DNA of 64,000 nt from DATBQN01 sp963799925 (GTDB lineage: Bacteria; Acidobacteriota; Thermoanaerobaculia; Multivoradales; UBA5704): contig CAWCYZ010000002.1 in NCBI GenBank assembly GCA_963799925.1, forward strand, positions 186,001-250,000, given 5' to 3'. Numbering within the stretch: position 1 is the stretch's first letter; the number at the start of each line of letters is the position of its first letter. Shown here piece by piece: positions 22,801-31,758 of the stretch. Under the pieces are notes generated by a model. That model saw nothing but the letters and a program-made list of their open reading frames with translations, was not told where the DNA came from and searched no databases. Made by a program: the position numbers and the translations under genes.

Positions 22801-25800
22801 CGGCTCCCTGCGGCGGGTGATCGCGAGCGGCGAGGCGCTGCCGGTCGAGCTCGAGCGCCGCTTCTTCAGCCTTCTCGCGGCGGCCGAGCTCGACAACCTC
22901 TACGGCCCCACCGAGGCGGCGGTGGACGTCACCGCGCACGCCGGCGCGCCGGCGTCGACGTACCGCTCGGTGCCCATCGGCCGCCCGATCGCGAACCTCG
23001 GCGCCTGGCTGCTCGACAGCGGGCTGCGGCCGGTGCCGGCGGGGGTGCCGGGAGAGCTCTTCCTCGGCGGTGTTGGATTAGCGCGGGGCTACCTGCGCCG
23101 GCCCGCGCTGACGGCGGAGCGCTTCGTGCCCCATCCGCTGGGCGGGCCCGGCGAGCGCCTCTACCGGACGGGGGACCTGGCGCGTCTCTTCGCCGACGGC
23201 GAGATCGAGTTCCTCGGGCGCACCGACGACCAGGTGAAGCTGCGCGGCTTCCGCATCGAGCCGGGGGAGATCGAGGCGGCGCTGGCGAGCCATCCCGGGG
23301 TGCGCGAGGCGGCGGTGGTGGCGCGGCGGGAGCGGTCGGGAGAGATCCGGCTGGTGGCGTACTGGGTGGCGGCGGCCTCGCCGGCGCCCACGGCGGCCGA
23401 GCTGCGCCAGGCTCTGCGCCGGACATTGCCCGAGCACATGGTGCCGGCGGACCTCGTGCTCCTCGCGGCGTTGCCGGCGACCCCCAGCGGCAAGCTCGAC
23501 CGCCAGGCCCTGCGCTCCCGCGACGACGTCCCCGCGGCCCACGAGCCGGCGCCGTCGGCGCCCGCGACCGAGCTCGAGGCGCTGCTGCTCGAGATCTGGC
23601 AGGACCTGCTGGGCCGCCGGCCGATCGGCGTCCACGACAACCTCTTCGACCTCGGCGCGCACTCGCTGCTCGCCCTGCAGTTCACCACCCGAGCCCAGGA
23701 GGCCCTGGACCTCGAGATCCCGCTCCACGTCCTCTTCGAAGCGCCCTCGGTCAAGCAGCTCGCCGTGGCGATCCAGAGCGCGGCCGCGAGCCCGACCGCG
23801 GCCCTGCCGCCGCTCGTGCCGTTGGCGCCGCAGGTGCGGGAAGCCGGCGCGCTGCCGCTGTCCTTCTCGCAGCAGCGGCAGTGGTTCATGGACCGGCTGG
23901 CGCCGGACAGCCCGACCTACAACATCCCCTCCGGCTTCCTCCTGCGCGGGCCGCTGGATGCCGCGGCGCTCGCCGCCGGGCTCGGCGAGATCGTGCGCCG
24001 CCACGAGGTGCTGCGCACCCGCATCGCCGTGGCGCACGGCCAGCCCGTGCAGGAGATCTGCCCGCCGGCGCGGCTGCCCCTGCCGCTCGCGGATCTGGGC
24101 GGCCTGCCGGCGGCGCGGCGCCGGCCGGAGCTCGCCCGCCTGAGCCGGCGGGAGGCCCGCCGCACCTTCGATCTGCGGCGCGGTCCGCTGCTCCGGGCGA
24201 CGCTGGTGCGGCTGGCCGGCGGCGAGCACGCCCTGCTGCTGACGCTCCACCACATCGCCTCGGACGGTTGGTCGGAGGGAGTGCTGCTCTCCGAGCTGTC
24301 GCTCCTCTATGCCGCGGCGGCGGCGGGCGAGCCGTCGCCGCTCGCCGCGCCGGCGCTCCAGTACGCCGACTTCGCGGCCTGGCAGCGCGCCTGGCCGGAG
24401 GAGATGCTGGCGGCGCAGCTCGCCTACTGGACGGGCAAGCTCGCCGGCACGCCGGCGCTCGACATCCCCGCCGACCGCGCGCGGCCGCCGGTGCAGAGCT
24501 TCCGCGGCGACACCGCGGAGCTGGACCTGCCGCCGGCGCTCACCGATGCGCTGCGCCGGCTGGCCCGCCAGGAGCGGGCGACGGTCTTCATGACCCTCCT
24601 CGCGGCCTGGCACGCCCTGCTCCAGCGGCTCTCCGGCCAGGCCGATTTCGCCGTCGGCACGCCGGTGGCGAACCGTACGCGGGAGGAGCTCGAGCCGCTC
24701 ATCGGCCTCTTCCTCAACATGCTGGTGCTGCGCCCGGACGGCGGCGGCGATCCGAGCTTCGCCGAGCTGCTGGGGCGCGCGCGGCGGACGGCGCTCGAGG
24801 CCTACGCTCACGCCGACGTCCCCTTCGAGCGGCTGGTGGACGAGCTCCACCCGGTGCGCGACATGAGCCGGCAGCCGCTGATGCAGACGGTGCTGGCGCT
24901 CAACAACACGCCGTCGGCGCCGCTCGCCCTGCCGGGCCTCGAAGTCTCCCGTCTGCCGTCGTCCGGCGGGGTCTCCCGCTTCGATCTGAGCTTGGGCCTC
25001 GTCGACCGCGGCGGCCGGCTCGCCGGCCAGCTCGAGTACAGCACGGACCTCTTCGACCGCACGTCGGTGGCGCGCCTGGCGGGCCACCTCGTCCGCCTGC
25101 TTACGGCGGCGGCGGGCGACCCGTCGCGCCGCGTGGCGGAGATCGAGCTCCTGTCGCCGGCGGAGCGGCAGCAGCTCGTCGCCGAGCTCAACGACACGGC
25201 GGCCGACTTCTCGGGCACCCCCGGCATCGGCGCCGACCCCCGTCTCCACCGCTGGATCGAGCGGCAGGCGGCGAGGACGCCGGGCGAGACGGCGGTCGTC
25301 GGCGAGGGCGAATCGCTCACCTACGGCGAGCTCAACGCCCGCGCCAACCGCCTGGCCCGCCGCCTGCGCCGGCTGGGGGTCCAGGTCGACGAGCCGGTCG
25401 CCATCTGCGCCGAGCGCTCGCCGGCGCTCGTCGTCGGCGTCCTCGCCATCCTGAAGGCCGGCGGCGCCTACCTGCCGCTCGACCCGTCCTATCCGCCGGA
25501 GCGGCTGGCCTTCATGCTCGAAGACGGGTTGGACGGCCTCGCGGCGCCGCTCCTCCTGGCGCAGATCCCGCTCCTCTCCGCCGCCATGGCGGGCGCCGGG
25601 GTCCGCCTGATCGACCTCGACCTCGCGGCCGGGCCGGCGGGCACGGCGGGCGGGGCAACGGACGCCGGCGCCGCCGATTTAGACGGCGGCGCCGGGGCGG
25701 ACAACCTCGCCTACGTCATCTACACCTCGGGCTCGACGGGCCGCCCGAAGGGCGTCATGAGCACGCACCGCGGCGTCGTCAACCGCCTCCTCTGGGGCCA

Positions 25801-27100
25801 GCGGACCTTCGGCCTCACGCCGGCCGACCGCGTGCTGCAGAAGACCCCGGTCTCCTTCGACGTCTCGGTCTGGGAGCTGTTCTGGCCGCTCGTCGTCGGC
25901 GCGCGGCTGGTGCTGGCGCGGCCGGGCGGCCATCGCGATCCGGCCTACCTGGCGCGGCGGATCGAGGAGCAGGGGGTGACGATGGTCCAGTTCGTGCCGT
26001 CGATGCTCAAGGTCTTCCTGGAGCAGGCCGACCTCGGCCGCTGCCGCTCGCTCGAGCGGGTGATCGTGGGCGGCGAGGCGCTCGCGCCCGAGCTCGCGCG
26101 GCGCTTCCACGAGCTCGGCCTGGGAGCCGGGCCCGCGGGCGCCGGGCTCTACAACCTCTACGGCCCCACCGAGGCGGCGATCGAGGCCACGGCGCACGCC
26201 ACGTCGCCGGCCTCGGCGCGGCGCTCGGTCCCCATCGGCCGCCCGATCGCGAACCTTGGCGTCTGGCTGCTCGACCCGGAGCTCCGGCCGGTGCCCCTGG
26301 GAGTCCCCGGCGGGCTCTACATCGGCGGCGTCGCCCTCGCGCGCGGCTACCTGCGCCGGCCCGGCCTCACGGCGGAGCGCTTCGTGCCCCATCCGCTGGG
26401 CCGGCCCGGCGAGCGGCTCTATCGGACGGGCGACCTGGCGCGCTTCCTGGCCGATGGCGAGATCGAGTTCCTCGGCCGCACCGACGACCAGGTGAAGCTG
26501 CGCGGCTTCCGCATCGAGCTGGGCGAGATCGAGGCGGCGCTCCGCGGCCATCCGGCGGTCCGCGAGGCGGCGGTGGTGGCGCGGGAGGAGCGGCCGGGGG
26601 AGATGCGGCTCGCCGCCTATGTGGTGCCGGCGGCGGCGCCGGGCCCGGAGGAGCGGGAGCTCCGCGAGGCTCTGCGCCGCGTCCTCCCGGAGCACATGGT
26701 GCCCACCGACTTCGTGCTCGTCGACGCCCTGCCGCTCACCCCGAGCGGCAAGCTCGACCGCGGCGCCCTGCGCGGCCGCCGCCCGGCCCGCGAGCTGGCG
26801 CCCGCGGCCGCGCCCGCCGAGCCGGAGACCGAGCTCGAGGAGCTCGTCGCCGGCATCTGGCAGGACCTCCTGGGGCGCCAGCCGATCGGCGTCGACGCCA
26901 ACCTCTTCGACCTGGGAGCGCACTCGTTCCTCGCCCTCCAGTTCACCGCCCGCGTCCACGAGGCCCTGGACCTCGAGGTCCCCATCCACCTCCTCTTCGA
27001 ATCCTCCACCGTCCGCCAGCTCGGCGCGGCGATCCAGGACATCCTGCTCGAGCAGATCGAGAGCCTGAGCGACGAGGAGGCCGAGCTGCAGGCGAAGTGA
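11051..27100 (+). CDS. NRPS subunit B: half-C-(A-PCP)-(C-A-PCP)x4
   Basis: Five-module synthetase, about 5,350 residues when reassembled. The start is taken as GTG 11051 (GGAGG seven bases upstream, overlap with the preceding TGA); a TTG at 10910 is also in frame but lies inside the junction scar. Domains: C-terminal half of a C domain (11080-11850), A3, PCP3 (Ser 13784), C4 (HH 14389), A4, PCP4 (Ser 17049), C5 (HH 17643), A5, PCP5 (Ser 20416), C6 (HH 21002), A6, PCP6 (Ser 23663), C7 (HH 24248), A7, PCP7 (Ser 26924). There is no TE or E domain. Frame changes occur near 14065 (G run), 16940, 18335, 19085, 19845 and 20575. Because the chain-ending TE lies in subunit A, this subunit probably works first. 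Confidence 0.92.
12255..12440 (+). other. DUF1800-like segment inside an NRPS A domain
   Basis: About 60 extra residues interrupt A3 between its A2-type motif and TSGSTG. The segment includes HPATARHLATRLAARS, then GLVDRLAGVYRATGGD and RTMMQAM. This order and spacing is that of the C-terminal part of DUF1800 family proteins, which typically have HPxTAxxxAxKLxRRFV, then PPxALVxRxA and GDxRAxxRA. The other six A domains here lack it, and the sequence resumes with a normal A-domain linker (EDLSADVPAESLAYVLYTS). The insert is in frame. Family identification is from memory of the motif pattern and needs a profile search. Confidence 0.65.
13930..17165 (+). other. NRPS module 4: C-A(Val-like)-PCP
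   Basis: LCL-type C domain beginning LSFAQQRLWFLDRL, with a frame change at a GGGGG run near 14065 (a sixth G restores SGGLAPAALAAAL). An 11-residue insertion sits just before HHIVYDGW (14341-14373). A4 has TSGSTGTPKG, FDVATFEL, LWLTAGVFH, LLAGGDVL and GYGPTENTTF, giving D-V-F-W-L-G-G-T-F-K, which is close to valine codes of the DAFWLGGTFK type. PCP4 has ESFFHLGGHS. The frame changes again near 16940 between A4 and PCP4. Confidence 0.8.
14341..14373 (+). repeat. 33-bp in-frame insertion in C4 flanked by CACGCG repeats
   Basis: Relative to the parallel position in C5 (EHALLLTFHH), C4 has eleven extra residues just before its HHIVYDG motif. At DNA level the added bases begin CAATTGCC, contain CGCGCGCG and end CACGCG, and CACGCG also precedes the insert at 14335-14340. 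A short insertion with a 6-bp flanking duplication is the simplest reading. It adds a loop before the catalytic motif without breaking the frame. Confidence 0.55.
17215..20540 (+). other. NRPS module 5: C-A(unassigned)-PCP
   Basis: LCL-type C domain (LSYAQRRLWFLDRL, HHAVYDGW at 17643). Frame changes occur near 18335 (end of C), 19085 (before the A3 motif) and 19845. The last coincides with a 34-base imperfect duplication between the A6 and A7 motifs. A5 shows TSGSTGRPKG, FDAATIEL, LFLTTGLFH, LLSGGDVM and CYGPTENTTN, giving D-A-I-F-L-G-C-T-N-K. I do not recognise this code; the first half resembles aliphatic pockets. PCP5 is EDFFHLGGHS. Confidence 0.78.
19830..19863 (+). repeat. 34-bp imperfect duplication/insertion in A5
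   Basis: Expected sequence between A6 and A7 is GGCGAGCTAGGCGCTCGCC. Here GGC is followed by about 34 extra bases containing TCGCTAGGCCGGCGCTCGC, a diverged copy of the same stretch, before the normal sequence resumes at GAGCTAGGC. The extra length is not a multiple of three and accounts for the frame change near 19845. A TAG falls in the downstream frame at 19831. Confidence 0.5.
20570..23800 (+). other. NRPS module 6: C-A(Ser)-PCP
   Basis: LCL-type C domain (LSYPQQRLWFMDRL, HHIAADGW) entered after a frame change near 20575. A6 has TSGSTGRPKG, FDVSVWEL, LHFVPAMLQ, VIASGEAL and LYGPTEAAVD, giving D-V-W-H-I-S-L-V-D-K, which matches established serine codes (DVWHxSLxDK). PCP6 carries LFDLGAHS, the variant with Ala replacing the second Gly. 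From here to the end of the gene the frame is unbroken. Confidence 0.85.
23830..27100 (+). other. NRPS module 7: C-A(Gln/Ser-like)-PCP, subunit end
   Basis: C domain LSFSQQRQWFMDRL with HHIASDGW, very similar to module 6 at the DNA level in the A-domain start (25,080-25,530 versus 21,840-22,270). This indicates recent module duplication or gene conversion. A7 has FDVSVWEL, VQFVPSMLK, VIVGGEAL and LYGPTEAAIE, giving D-V-W-Q-I-G-L-I-E-K, which is intermediate between Ser-type and Gln-type (DAWQxGLIDK) codes; glutamine is a weak guess. PCP7 is LFDLGAHS, followed by an acidic tail SLSDEEAELQAK that could serve as a docking end. No release domain follows. Confidence 0.82.
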
Positions 27101-27199
27101 GGGGAGCCAGGCCGCGCCGCGGCCGGCCGTTCGCTCGTCGAGCTCGGCGTCGAGCGATCAGTGATCAGTGATCAGCCTACGGCACCGGGAGGCACGCAC
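27101..27199. other. Intergenic region after the NRPS genes with GATCAGT triplet repeat
   Basis: About 100 bases without a gene. A GC-rich self-complementary stretch (CCGCGCCGCGGCCGG, 27112-27127) could fold and act as a terminator for the NRPS transcript, although no T run follows. Three tandem copies of a 7-bp unit (GATCAGTGATCAGTGATCAG, 27157-27176) lie just upstream of the next ribosome site. Confidence 0.5.
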
Positions 27200-27994
27200 A
27201 TGACAACCCGCGACTATCCCATCCTCGAATTCGATCCCGCGCGGGAGGCGGTGATCGAACCCGGCCGGACGATCGCGTCCGTGTCGATCCCGGCGCTGGC
27301 GGTCGCCTGCTTCTTCAAAGACGTCGTGGACGACATCGTCCTGCGCGACAAGCTGGTTCCGCTGGCGACGCAGCGGAGCGAGATGGGGCAGCACCCCATC
27401 TACGAGATCACCTATCGCAAGCAGCGCCTCGCCATCTTTCATCCCGGCGTCGGGGGGCCGATGGTTGCGGGCCTGCTCGAAGGGGTCATCGCCCATGGCG
27501 CCAAGGTGATCGTCGCCTGCGGCGGCGCCGGGGCGCTCGATCCAGCCATTCCTGTCGGGCAGATCATCGTTCCCACCGCCGCCATCCGCGACGAGGGCAC
27601 CTCGTATCACTACCTCCCGCCGAGCCGCGAGGTCGCCGCGGATCCCCGCGGCCTGGCGATTCTCCACGAGCTGCTCGAGAGCCAGGACATTCCGTACCTG
27701 TCCGGCAAGACCTGGACGACGGATGCCGTCTTCCGCGAGACCCGTGCCAAGATCCAGGCGCGGCGGGAGGAGGGGGCGCTCGTCGTCGAGATGGAAGCCG
27801 CCGCGCTCTTCGCCATCGGCGCCTTCCGCAACGTCCTCGTCGCCCAGCTCCTCTACGCCGGAGACAACGTCGGAGGCGAGACCTGGGATCATCGCGACTG
27901 GGGTATGCAGAAGTCGACCAGGAAGTCTCTCTTCTTTCTCGCTTGCGACGCTTGCTGCAGCGCCGCGAGCGTTTTGCCCCCTCCCGCGCCCTAG
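27200..27994 (+). CDS. Nucleoside phosphorylase
   Basis: Purine/uridine phosphorylase superfamily (PNP_UDP), catalysing phosphorolysis of a nucleoside to base and ribose-1-phosphate. Visible family features: GVGGPMVAGLLEGVIAHGAK, CGGAGALDP, the substrate loop near DEGTSYHYLPPSREV and the ribose-binding VEMEAAALFAI. ATG 27200 is chosen because GGGAGG lies ten bases upstream. About 250 residues are homologous; the last 15 (CCSAASVLPPPAP) look unlike the family end, so a late indel near 27950 is likely. It stands alone after the NRPS genes and need not belong to that pathway. Exact substrate cannot be read from sequence. Confidence 0.85.
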   Translation: MTTRDYPILEFDPAREAVIEPGRTIASVSIPALAVACFFKDVVDDIVLRDKLVPLATQRSEMGQHPIYEITYRKQRLAIFHPGVGGPMVAGLLEGVIAHGAKVIVACGGAGALDPAIPVGQIIVPTAAIRDEGTSYHYLPPSREVAADPRGLAILHELLESQDIPYLSGKTWTTDAVFRETRAKIQARREEGALVVEMEAAALFAIGAFRNVLVAQLLYAGDNVGGETWDHRDWGMQKSTRKSLFFLACDACCSAASVLPPPAP

Positions 27995-28150
27995 CGGGCG
28001 GGCCTGGCGGGCGCCGCTCGCCAAGCTCGCGGCGGGATAGGCCGCGGCACGGCGCTCGAGTAGAATCCAGCCCGGCCGGCCGTTCGCGGGCGTCCGCCGG
28101 TGCGCTTCCCGCCGCGGAGGACCGCCGAGGCGCCAGCCCGCTGCCGGCGC
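27995..28150. other. Intergenic region before the heptad array
   Basis: No gene seen. The stretch is GC-rich with inverted pieces. TAGAAT at 28061-28066 resembles a -10 hexamer, but I cannot pair it with a convincing -35. Confidence 0.4.
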
Positions 28151-28161
28151 GGGCGACCGCC

Positions 28162-28224
28162 GCCCTGTTTGGGGCGACCGCCGCCCTCTTTGGGGCGACC
28201 GTCGCCCTCTTCGGGGTCGTGTCC
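28162..28224 (+). repeat. 21-bp tandem hairpin repeat, left part (3 units)
   Basis: Three 21-bp units at 28162, 28183 and 28204, each opening with a core such as GCCCTGTTTGGGGC or GCCCTCTTTGGGGC that can form a GCCC/GGGC hairpin, followed by a 7-base spacer (GACCGCC). In the + frame they read as ALFGATA heptads. The third unit is cut after CCTCTTCGGG (28206-28215), exactly where the left end of the mobile element begins. A partial unit lies just upstream. Confidence 0.85.
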
Positions 28225-28247
28225 TATTAGTCTGTTGGTGATGCAAC

Positions 28248-28299
28248 CCGCCTGAAACCCGCCTGAAACCGCTTGCCTCTCCTCCCCGAAAGGGGAGGA
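28248..28299 (+). promoter_or_regulatory. 11-bp direct repeats and GAAA-loop hairpin inside the left element end
   Basis: Two copies of CCCGCCTGAAA lie in tandem at 28248-28269, immediately inside the left inverted repeat. These could be subterminal transposase sites. They are followed by a perfect stem-loop TCCTCCCC-GAAA-GGGGAGGA at 28280-28299, an 8-bp stem with a GNRA-type tetraloop and no following T run. It lies upstream of the first cargo gene and could be a regulatory RNA structure. Role is unknown. Confidence 0.5.
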
Positions 28300-28387
28300 A
28301 TCGTTCCTCTCCCGCCTACAGAGTAGCGGCCCCGAGCGAAGCCGGAGCAACGCCCGGAGCCTGACCGAACACCGGAGGATAAGTCCG

Positions 28388-28750
28388 ATGCCCAGCTCCC
28401 CGCAGTCTATCGCCCCGCCTCCCTGGAACGAGTCCGCGGCCTTCCGCGAGACGACGCTCCGCCTCTTCCCCAAGCCCAAGGACCGCGCCGCGGTGGTGCG
28501 CGTCGGCGAGCTGCTCCATGACATGGCGCTCGAAACGAGCGGCTACGGTCCCGATCCCGAGAGCTCGACGCGGACGGAAATGCGGGCTGTAGCGGCCGAT
28601 CTCCGGCACCTGGAGGGCTATCTCGCTATGGTGCGGCGCTCGGCCGACGACAGCGAGCTATTCGCCAACGATGACGCGCTCGCCCGGCTCGCCGGTGAAC
28701 TGGCGCCCTCGGCGGGGATGCTGGCCGAGCTGATCGAGAGGGCGCTGTAG
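28388..28750 (+). CDS. Hypothetical protein, 120 aa, mobile-element cargo
   Basis: Start ATG 28388 is preceded by CCGGAGGATAAG, a good ribosome site. The protein is mainly helical in appearance (ELLHDMALETSGYG, MRAVAADLRHLEGYLAMVRR, LARLAGELAPSAGMLAELIERAL), with no signal peptide or membrane segment. I do not recognise a family. It ends 2 bases before the next start, so it is likely the first gene of a short cargo operon. Confidence 0.6.
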   Translation: MPSSPQSIAPPPWNESAAFRETTLRLFPKPKDRAAVVRVGELLHDMALETSGYGPDPESSTRTEMRAVAADLRHLEGYLAMVRRSADDSELFANDDALARLAGELAPSAGMLAELIERAL

Positions 28751-28752
28751 CC

Positions 28753-29059
28753 ATGGGTCGCTCATGGAGTCATGCCGCGCGCCTCAAGGACCGCGTCCGG
28801 GCCTGCCGGTGGGAGTTTGAGCCCGAGGTCTGGCAAGTCCGGGTAGATGACCGCTACGACCAGACCCGGCACACGATGGCCGCGCAGCCACCTGGTCATG
28901 AAGCCCGCCGAGTATCTGCTGTGGTGCGCCGCCTACGTCTTCCGGCACCATCGCGCCCTGGCGCCCGTCCGCGCGGAGATGAGGAAGTGGGATCGGGAGG
29001 AGCGGGCGAAGATCAAGGCGGGCCGGACAACCCCGCCCCCGCCGAAGGTGACCGAGTGA
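28753..29059 (+). CDS. Hypothetical protein with a probable frameshift, cargo
   Basis: The N-terminal part (MGRSWSHAARLKDRVRACRW, then WEFEPEVWQVRVDDRYDQTR) reads in one frame. A second frame continues from about 28890 with HLVMKPAEYLLWCAAYVFRH and ends KVTE at 29059. The junction near ATGGCCGCGCAGCC fits a single-base indel. About 100 aa after repair, charged, no recognised domain. The stop overlaps the next GTG (GTGA), indicating translational coupling. Confidence 0.45.
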
Positions 29060-29500
29060 AGACGGTCGCCTTCACCGTCCGCGGCACGATGGCGCAGGGT
29101 ATCCGGTGGAAACAGGCGGCGGATGCGGACGGGCATAGGGCGGTCGGCACATTGGCTCGCAGAGGCCGCGGACGCCTACTTGAAGGCCAGAGCCCGCGCC
29201 GGGCGTCCTGTGCCGCTAGCCTGGCGCCGGGGGCGATTCCGGGTGCTCCTGGCGGACGGGCGAGCGGTCGAAGTCCGGGGCATGGTTTCGCAGCCGTTCG
29301 GGACGTTCAAGGGGACCGCGGATGGACCGGACCGGAACAAGGCGCGGACGCTCGTACACCTCCCGAGCGGGCAAGTCATCGCCACGCTACGCTCCGCCCG
29401 CCAGGCGAAGGCCCTGGCAAGCGAGATCGCACCCGCATGGGTGCGGGACCGCGAGCTGGTGGCGGGGATCGTGGAGCGGGCCGAGCGGGAGAGCGTTTAG
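29056..29500 (+). CDS. Hypothetical protein with a probable frameshift, cargo
   Basis: GTG 29056 overlaps the upstream stop. The start MKTVAFTVRGTMAQGIRWKQ is followed by AADADGHRAVGT in one frame; then a +1 change near 29150 leads into WLAEAADAYLKARARAGRPV and on to RLA-type helices, ending ERAERESV. About 147 aa after repair. The opening, with a basic strand followed by WKQAADADGHRAVGTWLAEA, resembles small ribbon-helix-helix-like proteins carried by mobile elements, but I cannot assign a family. Confidence 0.5.
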
Positions 29501-30440
29501 ACAGGGCTGGAGCGGCTGAGCGGGGCTGCCAGGCAGCAATTGCCGCTGGAGTTGGGTCCGGCGCAGACGCTCCCGCTTTGCTCGCCACATGATAGGATCC
29601 TGGTGCGCCATAGCGCAGAAGCAATGCGGCAAAACCTAGCATCCGCCGGAGGAGACCTGCCGAAACAGATTGCGGAGCGAACGCTATCAACCATGTCGTT
29701 GAGCCCCAAGAAAAGAACTCTTCTACGTGATGTGCGCGGCACTCCGGACGACAGTTGCCGCACCCCGGGGCAAGATCAAGCCCTCGAGGGCATCGATCGC
29801 CCGGAAAGCTCCTGCGGAAGGCGATAAGCTCCGCCTGAGCTCTGATCTGGCGGCGCGTCGACGGGCTTGGAACGGCTGGCCGAGCGGGCCCTGCGTCCGG
29901 CCATCAGCGGCGCAAGGATGCTGCCGCTGATGTAAGTCCGGTCCGGCTGGCAGCCAGTCTCTGCATGGCCTCCGCCAGATCAAGTCCGGTCGCTCGCCAA
30001 TCCATGAAGACGGCCATGGTATCCGCGTATTCTGGCGACGGGCTCCTGTTGTACTAGCAAGAACTCCCCAGAAGTCCGCGACACTAGCGACGCCCCGCGA
30101 AAATGAAGGAGTTACAAAGAGGAAGTCGGAGGTATTTCCCATAGAGCGCCTCGTGCTATATATCCGACGGCCTGCGCCAGGGGATGGCGCTTCAGGCGTC
30201 ACCCTGGCATCGGCGGTCTGTTTATTCTCTTTCATGCTCATGCCCGTAGCCCGCTGACCTGGATGTAACCGCGCTGGCCGCTCTACGGCTCCAGGCGCTG
30301 TCTGCTATACAGAAGTATATAGCATGGCGACGTGTCGTATCACGGGAGCGACCTCGCATTGAGCCGTCGTCAAGGGTCGTCATTTGAAGGTAACCTCTTC
30401 AGCCTAAAGCCACTACCCTCCTGAATCCACCCCCTTCCGT
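29501..30440. other. Gene-poor stretch of the mobile element
   Basis: About 940 bases of lower GC than the NRPS and core regions. Open frames are short, lack ribosome sites and do not look like proteins on either strand. A perfect 6-bp-arm inverted repeat, GCTATA-N8-TATAGC, lies at 30304-30323 just beyond the transposase 3' end. I see no RNA gene. Confidence 0.4.
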
Positions 30441-30446
30441 GAGTTT

Positions 30447-31417
30447 CTACGCCGCGAGCAGATCGCCGACCCGGAGCGGCTTCCGGGCGATCCCGGCGGC
30501 CATCGCCGGCGTGCAGCGGATCGTCGAGTGCATCCAAGTGAAGTTGTAAGCCCAAAAGTGTAGCGCCAGCGCGGCCTGTAGGTTCTCCCACCGCTTCGAG
30601 AAGCCAGTCGTCAGGCGAGTCAGCCGCCGGAGTTGCATCCGCATATGGAGGTTCTGCCTCTCGACGTGCGACGTGCAGACCCGCGCCTCCTCGGGGTTGC
30701 CGGAGATGAGCCGCTTCTCGGTTCCTATCATCGCCGGCGGGCTGTACCGCCGATTGTCTTCCCGAACGTCTGTGCCGTACTGCTTTTGCAACACGGCATA
30801 ATCCACGCGGCCCCCGAGGTGCTCCTCGACCGCCCCAGGGTAAGGGGCGAATGCGTCCGTGCGTCAACTGGAATCGGCCGGCGGTCGCGCCGTCCACCTT
30901 CGCCATGAAACGGCTGGTGTCCTCGGCGGTACGGCGGCCCAGGTGCCAGGAGAGGACGAGCTTGGAATGCCGCTCTACCGCGACGTAGGTCCAGGCATCG
31001 CCCACCTGCGGGTCGGCGATCCCCTTCTCGACCTTGGTGCGCTCCTTCATTTTCACGAAGCCCCAGATCTCGTCTCCCTGTACGTCCTGCACCTCGACGC
31101 CGCGGACCGCCGAGAGGAGCGCTTCGGCCTTTGCGCCAGCGAACCGGAGCAAGCGCATAACTGGTGTCTCGGTGCACGCCGCTAACGCGCTCCGTCGAGC
31201 GGATCGAGGAGCCTTCCGTCAGCATGGAAAGACAGAGCGTCGCCTTGTCGACCGGGAGGCGCATCGTCCCCATCGGCCGCTCGGGGATCTCGGCGAAGGT
31301 CGCGCGGCACGCCTTGCAGCGCCACCTTTGAAAAGCCGCGGTCCTTGCCCCAACGGATCAGCCGCCCGGAGCACTCGGGCTCGCGGCAGGCGGTCGGGGC
31401 TTGGGTCGCGGTTTCCA
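30447..31417 (-). pseudogene. IS1-like transposase, three frame changes
   Basis: Reading leftwards from ATG 31417: METATQAPTACREPECSGRL then, after a change near 31330, RWRCKACRATFAEIPERP, the zinc-finger/InsA-like N-terminus typical of IS1-type enzymes. MRLPVDKATLCLSMLTEGSS and a helix-turn-helix region follow. After a change near 31160 come MRLLRFAGAKAEALL, DEIWGFVKMKERTK and WHLGRRTAEDT. After a third near 30885 come TDAFAPYPGAVEEHLGGR, HVERQNLHMRMQLRR and the C-terminus RKPLRVGDLLAA. The spaced acidic residues fit a DDE catalytic triad. About 320 aa in total. The gene is either inactive or carries sequencing indels; the first break is at a TTTTCAAAGG run. Confidence 0.75.
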
Positions 31418-31512
31418 TCTCTCTTAACCTGGCTACATTGTACGGACAAATTACGGACACGTCAAGAAGTTTCTGACTTGCGTCGTACGAAAGTTTTCCG
31501 TACCCTGTACGT

Positions 31513-31758
31513 ATGCCTAGGAGAGAGACGATAGAGACCAAGGGAGCCCGCCTTGAACTGCGGCTAACCGACGCCGAGAAAGAGCTGTTTCAAACGGCAG
31601 CCGACCGGGACGGCCGACCGCTGTCCAACTGGGTTAGGGAGCGCCTCCTGCGGATCGCACGCGAGGAGGTCGGGGGAGATGGCGGGCGGCAAGGGGAGGG
31701 GCAAGCGGCACCCCTCCCCTTGACCGCCTTGGTGGTATGCGGGAGCGGGCAAGGCTAG
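31513..31758 (+). CDS. Ribbon-helix-helix-like small protein
   Basis: 81 aa. The segment ARLELRLTDAEKELFQTAAD followed by RPLSNWVRERLLRIAREE matches the strand-helix-helix pattern of CopG/Arc-type or DUF1778-like DNA-binding proteins. The tail is Gly-rich and unstructured. It lies upstream of and divergent from the IS1-like transposase and could repress it. The interval 31441-31512 contains repeated GTACG/CGTAC half-sites (CGTCGTACGAAAG, CCGTACCCTGTACG) that are candidate operators. No clear ribosome site precedes the ATG, so translation may be leaderless or the start may differ. Confidence 0.6.
   Translation: MPRRETIETKGARLELRLTDAEKELFQTAADRDGRPLSNWVRERLLRIAREEVGGDGGRQGEGQAAPLPLTALVVCGSGQG

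Noticed and set aside
28280..28299. Intrinsic terminator at the GAAA-loop hairpin
   Set aside because: Perfect stem but no run of T follows, and it lies upstream of a gene rather than after one.
28753..29592. One 279-residue cargo protein
   Set aside because: Two better-supported shorter proteins explain the region, each with a +1 frame change and a GTGA overlap between them.
29723..30241. 172-residue minus-strand protein in the element
   Set aside because: No ribosome site, atypical composition and no recognisable motif.
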